In this document: positions 18,308-26,765 of the stretch, piece by piece | Layout: each line of letters opens with the position of its first letter | Numbering within the stretch: position 1 is the first letter of the stretch | Source: an uncultured Poribacteria bacterium | GTDB taxonomy: Bacteria > Poribacteria > WGA-4E > WGA-3G | Assembly (NCBI GenBank): GCA_951813545.1 | Contig: OX638352.1 | Span: 1,240,001 to 1,304,000, forward strand | Direction of reading: 5' to 3' | Length of the DNA: 64,000 nt | Position numbers and translations under genes: made by a program | Notes under the pieces: model-generated | Databases searched by the model: none | Seen by the model: only the letters and a program-made list of their open reading frames with translations | What the model was told of the DNA's origin: nothing

Positions 18308-19046
18308 CCTGATAGTTCCGTTTTTTCAGGTCTGTGAGGATGTGTGTGAGGTAGATACGTGCGTTAAGAATCCACTGTTCTGCATACGCGGCGGCGAGTA
18401 GAGGGAGTGCAACTGTTAAACGAGGCGAGTCGAGAAGCCACTGTTCCGCGTACTCGGCATAATCTGTGTCAACAAGTCCAGTACTACCGAGTGAATAAAC
18501 CACGTAGCGTTTATCGTCTCGCACTTCCAGTCTTGAGGTAAGGGGAGTGTCGAGGTTAAGGCGTTTTGTCCCATCAATCTCAAGAACCCAGAAGAAATAA
18601 TCTTCATTGTGCCCGAGATAGCCAATCTCTACGTCAAGCCGATGCCTGTCTTCAGTCAGAATCGGGATGACTTCCATATCGCGTTTAATTAAGACCGGAT
18701 AAATTGCCGCGAAAAGAATCTGTTCGGATCCAAGCGGTTGGTGCGCGTGTCTAAGAATATCCAAGAGTATCTCCGCTTCTTCGATGCGTTGCAGTTCTAA
18801 ACAACTTTTTAAGAAAACTTCGTCCCGCAATGCTCGCATTTCAGGGGCGGCGTTTGGATCAAGGGGTTGGAGTTGGTGGATGAGTTTGAGAATGCGTCGG
18901 CGTTTGGGTACAATTCGCCAAAGTACCCAATACCATAAGGTCTGCCATGTTTCCTTTCTCCACGATTGGCTAAGAAATGCTTGCGCGTTTATAAAGAAGC
19001 GTTGAAATATATTTTCAGATGCGGTGTTTTGTTGTTGATTCGCCAT
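18195..19046 (-). CDS. Hypothetical protein (283 residues)
   Basis: I do not recognise this protein. Residues about 30-50 are aromatic and basic (TWQTLWYWVLWRIVPKRRR), which suggests a membrane-surface helix rather than a full span. A helical region, ALRDEVFLKSCLELQRIEEAEILLDIL, resembles a TPR-like pair. The middle part is beta-rich, and the tail is very basic (LSLLRRLSLDRLRKRQ). The tail is encoded in the 113 bp that overlap, tail to tail, the M24 gene, so either the overlap is real or the true end has been changed by a frameshift. The start is followed upstream by the tRNA promoter on the other strand. Confidence 0.6.
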   Translation of the reverse strand: MANQQQNTASENIFQRFFINAQAFLSQSWRKETWQTLWYWVLWRIVPKRRRILKLIHQLQPLDPNAAPEMRALRDEVFLKSCLELQRIEEAEILLDILRHAHQPLGSEQILFAAIYPVLIKRDMEVIPILTEDRHRLDVEIGYLGHNEDYFFWVLEIDGTKRLNLDTPLTSRLEVRDDKRYVVYSLGSTGLVDTDYAEYAEQWLLDSPRLTVALPLLAAAYAEQWILNARIYLTHILTDLKKRNYQVTATVISDFERERLSLLRRLSLDRLRKRQSLSERRNR

Positions 19047-19071
19047 GATTTTTGGGTTGTTTGGCGCGAAT

Positions 19072-19100
19072 TTGACTTTCCGCCCGGAATATAGTATAAT
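19072..19100 (+). promoter_or_regulatory. Promoter of tRNA-Leu
   Basis: TTGACT at 19072-19077, 17-bp spacer, consensus TATAAT at 19095-19100, 22 bases before the mature tRNA. Confidence 0.8.
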
Positions 19101-19122
19101 ATATGTTGCTAATAATAGAATC

Positions 19123-19207
19123 GCCGGAGTGGTGAAATTGGTAGACGCACGGGACTCAAAATCCCGCGGGCCCTAGGTCCATGTCGGTTCGAGTCCGACC
19201 TCCGGCA
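19123..19207 (+). tRNA. tRNA-Leu (CAA anticodon)
   Basis: An 85-base class II tRNA. Acceptor arms gccggag / ctccggc pair fully; the D arm is in tggtgaaattggta; the anticodon stem cggga/tcccg closes the loop CTCAAAA with anticodon CAA, reading UUG; a variable arm gggccctaggtcc region follows, and the T arm contains ggttcgagtcc. The discriminator base is A, normal for leucine, and the CCA end is not encoded. It has its own promoter and terminator, so it is a one-gene unit. Confidence 0.95.
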
Positions 19208-19210
19208 TGA

Positions 19211-19243
19211 GGCGATGGTTTCTGATAAAGCCATCGCCTTTTC
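19211..19243 (+). terminator. Intrinsic terminator after tRNA-Leu
   Basis: Eight-base stem ggcgatgg / ccatcgcc with a 12-base loop followed by TTTT. Confidence 0.85.
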
Positions 19244-19251
19244 TGTTTCGG

Positions 19252-20043
19252 TTACATCGCAACGATTTTACGCATCCGTTTCGCGAGGTCGATTTGTGCT
19301 TCCCTGTCACCGCCGACTTCGTGAATGACGTAGCCATCGTAGCCGATGCTACGGAACGCCTCCATAACCGCTTGCCAATCTGTATCGCCATCTAAGAGGT
19401 TGACGAATTGGTGCGCGCCGCGAGAGAAATCCTTAAAATGTACCCGCTTGATGCGGTGTCCCAGTTCGCGGATCCAATGTTCTGGATAACCATAAGCCAT
19501 CATATTCGCGGTGTCAAGATAGGTGCCTACCCAGTTATTATCTATTGCGTCTACAATATCACGCATCTCTTTTGGACTAAGCAGGAATTTGTTCCACACA
19601 TTTTCAAGCCCGATTGCGACTTGGTGTGTTTCTGCGGAAGGTGCGAGGTCCTTTAACACGCCCACGAGATTATCCCAAACCTGTTGATAAGTTCCCTCGA
19701 CAGTGAGTTGTCCGGGATGTAGTAAAATTCCGCCGACACCGAGTGCTCCCGCGACCTCTAAACCGCGAGCGAGCGAAACTGCCCCCTTTTCACGCTGTGT
19801 TGCATCGAGGCTGAGTAGGTTGCCGCGGTCGGCATAGCCCGCCGTAATACTACTGATTTCTATACCTGCGTCCTCACACTTGGTAGCGATGCCGCGGAGT
19901 TCTGTATCGCTCATATTAATGTCGGTGTCTTGTCCCTCACCGAAAGTGAGTTCAACAGCATCATAGCGGGCATCCTGACAGAGGGAAAGCGTATCGTCTA
20001 ACGACATGCCGCCAAGGATAATTTGGGTAACACCTATCTTCAT
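19252..20043 (-). CDS. Sugar phosphate isomerase/epimerase (TIM barrel)
   Basis: A 263-residue xylose-isomerase-like TIM-barrel protein. Strand and ligand positions can be followed: VELTFGEG, GGILLHPGQ, IGLENVWNKF (metal-binding Glu), GTYLDTANMM (Asp), RVHFKDFSRG (His and Asp) and YVIHEVGG (last Glu). Such enzymes isomerise or epimerise sugars or inositol derivatives in the cytoplasm. Its start overlaps the end of the upstream 83-residue gene by four bases, so both are translated from one mRNA. The substrate is not known. Confidence 0.88.
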   Translation of the reverse strand: MKIGVTQIILGGMSLDDTLSLCQDARYDAVELTFGEGQDTDINMSDTELRGIATKCEDAGIEISSITAGYADRGNLLSLDATQREKGAVSLARGLEVAGALGVGGILLHPGQLTVEGTYQQVWDNLVGVLKDLAPSAETHQVAIGLENVWNKFLLSPKEMRDIVDAIDNNWVGTYLDTANMMAYGYPEHWIRELGHRIKRVHFKDFSRGAHQFVNLLDGDTDWQAVMEAFRSIGYDGYVIHEVGGDREAQIDLAKRMRKIVAM

Positions 20044-20291
20044 GTTTTTTCCTTTTCAATGTGAAATTGCGTGGCTGTTAGAGATTGTATGCAGAGGTGC
20101 CGAATTTCGAGGCATTGTGGACACCGAATCGCGACATAGTAAGCATCGTTGAATACAGTATCGATCCAGTCGTTTTCGGATTGATCGCCGTGTGGATTCC
20201 CCAAGAATTGGTCGAGCACCTCGTATGCCCTGTCACAATCTGGACAGATTTGTAGGTCGTGTCCGATGTCAGTCTGGTCCAGCCATCGCAT
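20040..20291 (-). CDS. Small zinc-ribbon-like protein
   Basis: An 83-residue protein with two Cys pairs, CPDC (residues about 17-20) and CPQC (about 57-60), 36 residues apart; this is the layout of a zinc ribbon. No other domain is recognisable. It lies in the hflX - small gene - isomerase run on the minus strand, 14 bases after hflX, and overlaps the isomerase start by four bases, so translational coupling is likely. The role is unknown. Confidence 0.65.
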   Translation of the reverse strand: MRWLDQTDIGHDLQICPDCDRAYEVLDQFLGNPHGDQSENDWIDTVFNDAYYVAIRCPQCLEIRHLCIQSLTATQFHIEKEKT

Positions 20292-20305
20292 TGTTACTAC
20301 CTTTC

Positions 20306-21598
20306 TTACGAAGAAACCAAAAATTGAGAGACCGATTTGAGGTAGCGGTTCGGCAAGCGTGCCTTGACGTGAACGGCTTCCGCAGCATATTCAGTGTCGA
20401 GCACTGTGCCATGCTTATGCAGCAAATCAAGTGCTTTTCCGTCTGTATACGGAATACTGAGAGAAAGGGGCATGCCGCGTTCAGCGAAACGATGTGTCAA
20501 GTCATCTATTAAAGCCGGAATGCCGTCGCCGCGTTGCGCTGAAATAGACAGTGCCTCCGGATATTGGCACTGTAAAATTTGCAGGTCGTCTTGGTCTTTG
20601 AGTCTATCAATTTTATTGAAAACCGTGAGCATCGGAATGTCGGTAGCATCTAATTCTTCAAGGACTACATTCACAGCGGCTATTTGTGCCTCTGCCTCTG
20701 GGTGGCTTACATCAACGACATGAAGCAGAAGGTCTGCTTCCGAGACCTCTTCGAGTGTTGCCTTGAATGCAGCAACTAATTGGTGTGGCAACTTCTTGAT
20801 AAATCCGACAGTATCGCTTAACAGAATTTGCTGCTTTTGTGGCAGATCCACCTTCCGCGTGGTAGAATCTAAGGTTGCGAACAATTTATCTTCAGCTAAA
20901 ACGCTTTCACCCGTTAGTACGTTGAAAAGGGTTGATTTCCCAGCATTGGTGTATCCAACGAGAGACACTTTGGCTTTTTCAGATCGTCTCTTGCGTTGAA
21001 CATGACGTTGCTTTTCGACGGCATCAAGTGCTTTTCTGACCTGCGCGATGTTCCTACGGACCCAACGTCTGTCCATTTCAAGCTGCGTTTCGCCGGGACC
21101 CCGGAGATGTCTACCACCGCCTCCGCCTGTTGCGAGTCGTGAAAGGTGTGTCCACATCCGAGTGAGGCGTGGAAGCGCATATTCGAGTTGTGCCAATGCT
21201 ACCTGTAACCGTGCCTCTTTGGTGAGTGCCCGTTGGGCGAAGACCTGAAGGATAAGTCCAGTTCGGTCAATTGTAGCGACCTCAAATGCTTTCTCAAGGT
21301 TCCGATTCTGTCCAGGTGACAGTTCTTCATCGAAAATAATTGCGTCCGCATTGAGTTCTTCGACGAGTGGTTTAAGTTCTTCAACCTTTCCTTCGCCAAT
21401 GAAATATGTGGGATTAGGGGCGTTGCGTGGTTGAATTGTCTCACAGACGACTTCAATGCCAGCAGTCTCTGCGAGTTGCTGGAGTTCTTGTAGCGATTCT
21501 TCGGTTTCGTCCATTGAATTGTCTCGGAGTTTTATGCCCACCAAAATCGCGCGTGAAGGCGGATTCGGTGAGCGCGTGTCATAAAGTTGTTGCATCAA
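20306..21598 (-). CDS. hflX: GTPase HflX
   Basis: A 430-residue ribosome-associated GTPase that splits stalled or heat-damaged ribosomes. The N-terminal HflX domain has AILVGIKL, PNPTYFIGEGKVEEL and DRTGLILQVFAQRALTKE; the glycine-rich GGGGGRHLRGPGETQLE motif marks the family. The G domain shows G1 GYTNAGKST, G3 DTVGF, G4 NKID and a SISAQRGDG G5. The length is usual. Two Met codons open the frame; the second is equally possible. It is divergent from smpB. Confidence 0.95.
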   Translation of the reverse strand: MMQQLYDTRSPNPPSRAILVGIKLRDNSMDETEESLQELQQLAETAGIEVVCETIQPRNAPNPTYFIGEGKVEELKPLVEELNADAIIFDEELSPGQNRNLEKAFEVATIDRTGLILQVFAQRALTKEARLQVALAQLEYALPRLTRMWTHLSRLATGGGGGRHLRGPGETQLEMDRRWVRRNIAQVRKALDAVEKQRHVQRKRRSEKAKVSLVGYTNAGKSTLFNVLTGESVLAEDKLFATLDSTTRKVDLPQKQQILLSDTVGFIKKLPHQLVAAFKATLEEVSEADLLLHVVDVSHPEAEAQIAAVNVVLEELDATDIPMLTVFNKIDRLKDQDDLQILQCQYPEALSISAQRGDGIPALIDDLTHRFAERGMPLSLSIPYTDGKALDLLHKHGTVLDTEYAAEAVHVKARLPNRYLKSVSQFLVSS

Positions 21599-21851
21599 GA
21601 ACTCCTTTTTTTGTTTTGAACGGATCCTCAGGCGCGGTGACTTGGTTTTCCCAATACTGCGATATTCATAGTATAGTCTATCAGATTTGCGTGCTGTTTT
21701 CCACTAAAATCCTGTTTTGAGAAAAAACTTCAAATTTTCCGGCTTTTTTGACAATAGAATTATTATGGTCAACTTAACCGAATGGATCTCCGTTTTCTAC
21801 TTATACCTCCAAATTGGAGGTTAGGTGGTGCTATAATTTCTAAAATTTTTC

Positions 21852-21881
21852 TTGCGCACAAGTTAATTTTTATGGTATACT
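21852..21881 (+). promoter_or_regulatory. Possible smpB promoter
   Basis: TTGCGC at 21852-21857, an 18-bp spacer and TATACT at 21876-21881. Initiation would fall at about 21888, right at the smpB start codon. Confidence 0.4.
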
Positions 21882-21888
21882 TAACACC

Positions 21889-22350
21889 ATGATGAAAGGT
21901 GCCAAAAATTCTACGACTCCAGTGATTACCATAAATCGAAAGGCGAGATATGACTATCACTTGCGCGATCGGTATGAGGCGGGTGTCGTCTTGCAAGGCA
22001 CCGAAGTGAAGGCAATTCGTGCCGGACGGCTTAACTTGACAGATAGTTATGCACAAGTCGCAGATGGGGAAGTCTTCCTCATTGATGCACACATCGGTCC
22101 GTATGAACATGGAAATATTGCCAATCACGAGCCGAAACGTAAACGTAAACTTTTATTGCATCGTCGGGAAATCACTAAACTTGAACGCTCGCTCCGTTCA
22201 AAGGGAATGACTATTGTTCCGACTCGAGCGTATTTTAGCAACGGGAAAGTAAAACTGGAGTTGGCTGTCGCGATGGGTAAGCAGCTTTACGATAAACGCG
22301 ACAAGATTGAACGTGAAGCGACTGTAAGTGAGATCCGAGCATACAATTAA
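21889..22350 (+). CDS. smpB: SsrA-binding protein
   Basis: A 153-residue SmpB of normal length. It binds tmRNA and brings it to stalled ribosomes. The OB-barrel features are clear: INRKARYDYHLRDRYEAGVVLQGTEVKAIRAG (near-universal), YEHGNIANHEPKRKRKLLLHRREI, and the C-terminal tail VAMGKQLYDKRDKI, which enters the empty mRNA channel. The tmRNA gene follows 159 bases downstream on the same strand. No ribosome site is seen upstream of the ATG pair. Confidence 0.97.
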   Translation: MMKGAKNSTTPVITINRKARYDYHLRDRYEAGVVLQGTEVKAIRAGRLNLTDSYAQVADGEVFLIDAHIGPYEHGNIANHEPKRKRKLLLHRREITKLERSLRSKGMTIVPTRAYFSNGKVKLELAVAMGKQLYDKRDKIEREATVSEIRAYN

Positions 22351-22509
22351 CAACGTTTTGAAAAACCACCAATCGTAGAACGACTATTGACTTTCAGCAT
22401 ATTGGCTATCGACTGTCGGGAACCTCCAGGGACTGTGGCAGTTGGGTATTGTTTCCCGCCACAAGCATCTCTGGCTGACTGTTGACCACTGATTGCTGAC
22501 GGCTATTCT

Positions 22510-22862
22510 GGGGGTGTCAAGGTTTCGACGAAGGTAAATGAGATATAGGTTGCATGTCGAGGTCTCCGCAGGCCTCGTTAAATAGGCGGAACACTTATAA
22601 ATGCTGATGAAGAATTAGCACTAGCTGCTTAATAACGCAGCTACGCTTTGCCGACCTGTCGCCCGTCAGGGCAGCGAAAGCGACGCAATACGGGCTAGCT
22701 GCTCGCTCATTCTCAAGGGGCGTGCCGCGAATTACTTTTGGGATAGTCTATTGTGAATCCTGCACAGGGGAGTCTGATAGACGAACTTTAAAACCTGTGA
22801 TAAGCATGTAGTAGCCTCTATTGAAATGCCTTCGGACGCGGGTTCGATTCCCGCCACCTCCA
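22510..22862 (+). ncRNA. ssrA: tmRNA (transfer-messenger RNA)
   Basis: The 353-base RNA opens with gggggtgtcaaggtttcgac and closes with ggttcgattcccgccacctcca. The acceptor arms gggggtg / cacctcc pair and contain the G3-U70 wobble that alanyl-tRNA synthetase needs. The tag reading frame ends with A-D-E-E-L-A-L-A-A followed by two stops (22603-22635); the resume codon lies a few codons upstream and cannot be fixed by eye. The CCA end is not encoded. Together with the adjacent smpB it rescues stalled ribosomes and marks the peptide for proteolysis through the ALAA end. Confidence 0.95.
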
Positions 22863-22922
22863 CTTTCACAGTGTTGTTCCGTACTTACCAACAGTACATT
22901 GCTACGTTGCTCGCAAAATAAC

Positions 22923-23303
22923 ATGGCTGAATTCGCGAACATGCCACCTCGTATTCAAAAGATTGTGCGAGCGCATATAAGCGAGGACGAACATGTGTGC
23001 TTGTGCCTCTTAGGTCGCTCTAATTTGCTGCGCCCGGATTTTGTTTTTATCACATCGCGCCGGGTGCTGGTCTTAGATGAGCGATATATCGGGAGCCTCG
23101 CTGTTTCTTACGCGAATGTCCGATGTAATCTGTTGTTCACGGAAATCTGTGATGTCAAGTTGGTTCGGCATCTCAAGCATCGGCTTCTCCACCAAGCAAG
23201 ACTTGAAATTAGCGTTGTACGTGCTGTTCATTGGATCGATAATATCAACTTCCGTTCAGCTAAATGTGCCTGCGCCTTCATCACTAAACATCTCACAAAG
23301 TAG
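22923..23303 (+). CDS. PH-domain-like (YvbH/bPH type) small protein
   Basis: A 126-residue protein starting at the ATG at 22923; the frame continues upstream but would run into the tmRNA. The order PPRIQKIVRAHISEDEHV, FVFITSRRVLVLDER, YANV followed by a strand-rich end and a final helix (CACAFITKHL) is the usual pattern of short bacterial pleckstrin-like proteins, which have seven strands and a helix. The function is unknown. It precedes the YqiJ-like gene by 11 bases, so they may be one transcription unit. Confidence 0.65.
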   Translation: MAEFANMPPRIQKIVRAHISEDEHVCLCLLGRSNLLRPDFVFITSRRVLVLDERYIGSLAVSYANVRCNLLFTEICDVKLVRHLKHRLLHQARLEISVVRAVHWIDNINFRSAKCACAFITKHLTK

Positions 23304-23314
23304 AAAAGAATGCC

Positions 23315-24064
23315 ATGATAGAATTCCTGAATTATCTTGTCGTCTCATACAACGCCTGGTTCACGGCACCACTAACCATTGTCTTCCTACTCGCGATCTT
23401 TCGACTTGCGATGGGGGCAATCGACTTCGGTGACGCAGACGCTGATATAGATGCTGATATGGATATAGATGTAGACGCTGATATAGATATAGATGCTGAT
23501 ATGGATATAGATATAGATGCTGATATGGATATAGATGCCGACATCGATGCTGATATGGACGTAGATGCTGAGGTCGCCGGAGATACAGGCGGTCTGAGTC
23601 CCTCTTTCGGCGACGTATTTGGATTTTTGAATGTTGGCAGGGTACCCTTGATGGTTGTGCTGATGTCCCTATTTGCAACATGGGGAATCACAGGCCTCAT
23701 CGCGAACGCACTCCTTAATGTCGCCGAGAATCAGCAGTGGGTTTGGATATCGTGTCTTATCGCCCTGTTCTGTTGCGTATTAGGAACGCGTTACATCTCC
23801 ATGGGACTCTCAAAACTGTTTCCTGAAAGTGAAAAAGCGATCAGTGATGTCCATCTGCTCGGTTTAAGTGGGCGGGTTATTAGTGGACAGATTACAACGA
23901 CCTTTGGCACCGCTCGCGTACAAGTTCCAGATGGACCAGAATTGACCGTCAGTTGCCGTGTCAAATCCGATGAAGTCACACCTGTCAAGGGGAATACTGT
24001 TGTGCTCATAGACTATGATCGCTCGAAACGGATCTTTGATGTAAGAAAAAGTGAAATTGAGTAA
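23315..24064 (+). CDS. YqiJ/OB-fold (NfeD-like) membrane protein with aspartate repeat
   Basis: A 249-residue protein. A first membrane segment is at residues about 18-35, then comes an aspartate-rich repeat (residues about 40-85, units of the type DADMDID), then two membrane helices (VPLMVVLMSLFATWGITGL; ISCLIALFCCVLGTRYI) and a C-terminal beta-barrel domain of about 70 residues with LSGRVISGQITTTFGTARV and VLIDYD, as in NfeD/YqiJ proteins. In E. coli YqiJ is paired with the flotillin YqiK; here the flotillin is also the next gene. The repeat is not part of the family core and would place about 30 acidic residues next to the membrane. Confidence 0.82.
   Translation: MIEFLNYLVVSYNAWFTAPLTIVFLLAIFRLAMGAIDFGDADADIDADMDIDVDADIDIDADMDIDIDADMDIDADIDADMDVDAEVAGDTGGLSPSFGDVFGFLNVGRVPLMVVLMSLFATWGITGLIANALLNVAENQQWVWISCLIALFCCVLGTRYISMGLSKLFPESEKAISDVHLLGLSGRVISGQITTTFGTARVQVPDGPELTVSCRVKSDEVTPVKGNTVVLIDYDRSKRIFDVRKSEIE
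23432..23572 (+). repeat. Tandem repeat encoding Asp-rich units
   Basis: About 140 bp of degenerate direct repeats built from gatatagatgctgatatgg-like units of 12-18 bp, in frame within the YqiJ-like gene. Every second codon is GAT or GAC. Length variation between strains is likely. Confidence 0.85.
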
Positions 24065-24218
24065 CGTTTTAACAATTCTCTATCGTCGGTTGGTGATTAA
24101 GAGATGTTTTGTAAAAATCCCTCCAAACTTAGCGGGCGACTTAAGGAGGGTAAATTGTTGCACAACGCCTCCCTAACCGAAAACTGATAACCATTAAAGC
24201 ACAGAGGAGAATTCGGAC

Positions 24219-26072
24219 ATGGATGCTAATTTATTTTTTACTGTTGTCGGTAGTATTATCGCTTTGCTCGTTGTTTTCTTGTTAATCTATCGTTCCTTTT
24301 ACAAAAAAGCACCAGCAGATTCGGCGTTAGTCATCGCGGGCGGACGAAAAAAGCGCGTCGTCTTTGGCGGAAGCCTCATCAATCCTATTACCAACACAAC
24401 CCAACTCATTTCCTTGAATACACTCCAGTTACCCGTTGAACGAACAGGGCAAGCCGCACTTATCACCAAAGATAGTTTGCGGGTTGATCTTGAAGCACAA
24501 TTCTATGTCAAAATCGAACCTCATGAACAGGATGTACTCAAAGCGGTCGCAAGCCTCGGCAATAAAACATTAACGCCCGCCGAAGTCAATAAACTTCTCG
24601 AAGGCAAACTTGTTGGCGTTCTGCGCAGCGTCGCCGCAACCATGGATTTACAAGAACTGCACGAAAAACGACAGCAATTTTCCGACCAGGTCCAGGAAGC
24701 TTGCCGCGACGACCTTGAACAGAACGGCTTTAAATTGGAAAGTGTCGCCGTCACCAACCTCGACCAGACACCGCTTGAGGAACTTAACGAGAACAACCGC
24801 TTTGACGTTGTCGCCATTCAAACTATCAAGGAAGAAGTTGAAGACCGGCAGACCAAAACCGCACGCATCGAACATGAAAACCAAGTGAAACGCGAAGAAG
24901 ACCGACTCAAAGCCCAACTTGAGATTAAACAACGTGAAGAGGAAACCGAGACAGAGGGCTTAGAAGTAGAGAAACGCCTCGACTTCGCACAAGAAGAACA
25001 GCGCAAGGCAATCGCTACCAACAAAGCCGAGCAAGAACGCGAAATTGAAGCGCATAAACTCGAACAGCAACAAGCTGTTGAGGAAGCGCGAATCAAGCAA
25101 GAAGAAGCAGTGAAGGCTACAGAGATCCTCCAGAAACAACGGCTTGATACTGCCCGAATCGAACAGGAACGTCAAGTCCAAGAAACCGAGATCGCACAGA
25201 AGCAGGCGGTTGAAGTCGCTCGTGTCCAGCAAGAACAGATGATTGAGGAAGCACAAATTCAGCGCGAACTCACCGTCGAAAAAGCCAAGATTGAGCAGCA
25301 GCGCGCTGTTGAGGAATCAGGTATCTCCAGCAGAATCGTTCTTATTGAGAAAGACCGCGAGGAAAAAGAGGCACAGGCTGAGAACGCCATTCAGGTCTCA
25401 TTCAAGGAAAAGGAGCGCGAGGCAGCACTCATTGAACTCTTGGACATTAGTGCACAAAAGGCAAAAGCCGAAGCCGGTGTTTTAACTGCTGAGGCTATTG
25501 AGGAAGCAGAGCGGCAAAGCAAGGTTGCTCTTATCCGCGCGGAACAGGAAGCGGACGAGGAACGGATCGCTAAGGAACGCGCCGCCGATGCGGAAGCCTA
25601 CGCTGTTGTCGAGGCTGCTAAGGCGGAACTTGGGGCGGCTGAAGTCCAAGCGCAAGCGCAAAGAATTCTCGCCGAAGCATTGCTTGTAGAAGCGAAGGCG
25701 AAAGCCCATGGCGAAGAAGCCTCAATTGCCGCGAAGAATCAGGCGGATTCCAAAGTGCTCGTTAGCGATGCTATATTGGCACTGGTGGAATCTCTACCGG
25801 AGGTAACGAACGAGTTGATGAAACCGGCAGAACGGATTGAAAGCATTCGTGTGCTTGACCTCGGCGGTGGCAATGGTAATGGAAGCAGTGGTAGTATGAA
25901 CCGGGTTCTCAGTTCAATTGTAAACGCTGGCGCGGCGGTGCCGTTGCTTAAAGAAATCGTCGGTTTCAGTGGTTTAGACACCGAAAAGATTGCCCAGACC
26001 GTTCGCGATTACGCTTCGGGTGTGGTAGTTGATTCTCAGGTAAATTCATCAGAATCGACGGATGACGATTAG
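24219..26072 (+). CDS. Flotillin family protein (YqiK-like)
   Basis: A 617-residue SPFH protein. A membrane helix (FFTVVGSIIALLVVFLLIY, residues 6-24) is followed by the SPFH domain (about 30-200, with the typical KDSLRVDLEAQFYVKI and LLEGKLVGVLRSVAATM segments). From about 205 to 500 a long coiled coil is made of repeated units such as ARIEQERQVQETEIAQKQAVE. A short C-terminal part ends in Ser/Asp. Flotillins form large ring-like membrane assemblies and organise membrane microdomains. It is 154 bases after the YqiJ-like gene, its usual partner, and has AGAGGAG before the ATG. Confidence 0.93.
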   Translation: MDANLFFTVVGSIIALLVVFLLIYRSFYKKAPADSALVIAGGRKKRVVFGGSLINPITNTTQLISLNTLQLPVERTGQAALITKDSLRVDLEAQFYVKIEPHEQDVLKAVASLGNKTLTPAEVNKLLEGKLVGVLRSVAATMDLQELHEKRQQFSDQVQEACRDDLEQNGFKLESVAVTNLDQTPLEELNENNRFDVVAIQTIKEEVEDRQTKTARIEHENQVKREEDRLKAQLEIKQREEETETEGLEVEKRLDFAQEEQRKAIATNKAEQEREIEAHKLEQQQAVEEARIKQEEAVKATEILQKQRLDTARIEQERQVQETEIAQKQAVEVARVQQEQMIEEAQIQRELTVEKAKIEQQRAVEESGISSRIVLIEKDREEKEAQAENAIQVSFKEKEREAALIELLDISAQKAKAEAGVLTAEAIEEAERQSKVALIRAEQEADEERIAKERAADAEAYAVVEAAKAELGAAEVQAQAQRILAEALLVEAKAKAHGEEASIAAKNQADSKVLVSDAILALVESLPEVTNELMKPAERIESIRVLDLGGGNGNGSSGSMNRVLSSIVNAGAAVPLLKEIVGFSGLDTEKIAQTVRDYASGVVVDSQVNSSESTDDD

Positions 26073-26188
26073 TTGGCATTTTTGTGAGTTTCGGGCGTGG
26101 CCCCTGCTGCGCTTACCCTCACTTTTAAACAAACACTGGCGAGAATAGACTACGCTTTAAACGCCAGTGCCTATGAAAGGATGCACAG

Positions 26189-26698
26189 ATGGAAAAAGAG
26201 AAACAACCAGACATTGAGGTTAAAGTTAACTTTCTCTCAATTGATCGGAGCACAGGCGCACCGATAGTTGTCCTTAGAGAGAAAGAGGGCGATTTGAATC
26301 GGATACTGCCCATCTTGATCGGTGAATCGGAAGCGGCAGCTATCCAGAAGCATTTGGAAAATATAGAACTCCCGCGTCCATTGACACACGATTTGCTCAA
26401 GATTATGATTGAAACACTTGAGGCAAAAGTTGTGGCTGTGTGTGTACACACCTTTGAAAAACACACTTTCTATGCATACATGACATTGCAAGTCAAGGAT
26501 GGAAACATTGAAGTAGACTGTCGTCCGAGTGATGGAATCGCACTTGCCCTTCGTTGTGAAGCTCCGATCTATGTTGCCGAGAGCGTTATTGCTGAGCATG
26601 GATTCGCTGAACAGGAACTTGAAAGAGGGCAGCAGCACGATACGAAAGATGTGCTGGAAAATTTAGATGACGATACCCTAAAGCAATATACAGTCTAA
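26189..26698 (+). CDS. Bifunctional nuclease family protein (DUF151)
   Basis: A 169-residue protein with the DUF151 pattern: APIVVLREKEGDLNRILPILIGESEAAAI, then LTHDLLKIMIETLEAKVVAV, TFYAYMTLQ and VDCRPSDGIALALRCEAPIYV. Members have been described as nucleases acting on RNA and DNA; several are shorter than the plant forms, as here. The protein is cytoplasmic, without signal or membrane segments. It is placed between the flotillin and the amidohydrolase, 67 bases apart from the latter; no functional link is evident. Confidence 0.9.
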   Translation: MEKEKQPDIEVKVNFLSIDRSTGAPIVVLREKEGDLNRILPILIGESEAAAIQKHLENIELPRPLTHDLLKIMIETLEAKVVAVCVHTFEKHTFYAYMTLQVKDGNIEVDCRPSDGIALALRCEAPIYVAESVIAEHGFAEQELERGQQHDTKDVLENLDDDTLKQYTV

Positions 26699-26765
26699 CA
26701 TAGATTGTAAGCGCGCCAATTGACGTTAAAAACAGCTATGTTCTACCCTGTAAAGGAGAGGGACA

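Noticed and set aside
22482..22509. TTGACC-16-TATTCT as promoter of the tmRNA
   Set aside because: The -10 would touch the first base of the mature RNA, which leaves no room for a start site; the true promoter is probably further upstream.
23432..23572. Regular repeats as a possible CRISPR array
   Set aside because: There are no unique spacers; the repeats are in frame and encode Asp-rich units in a membrane protein gene.
23332..23700. 122-residue open frame on the minus strand (Ser/Ile-rich)
   Set aside because: It is the antisense shadow of the Asp-rich repeat, rich in TCA/ATC codons only because of the repeat.
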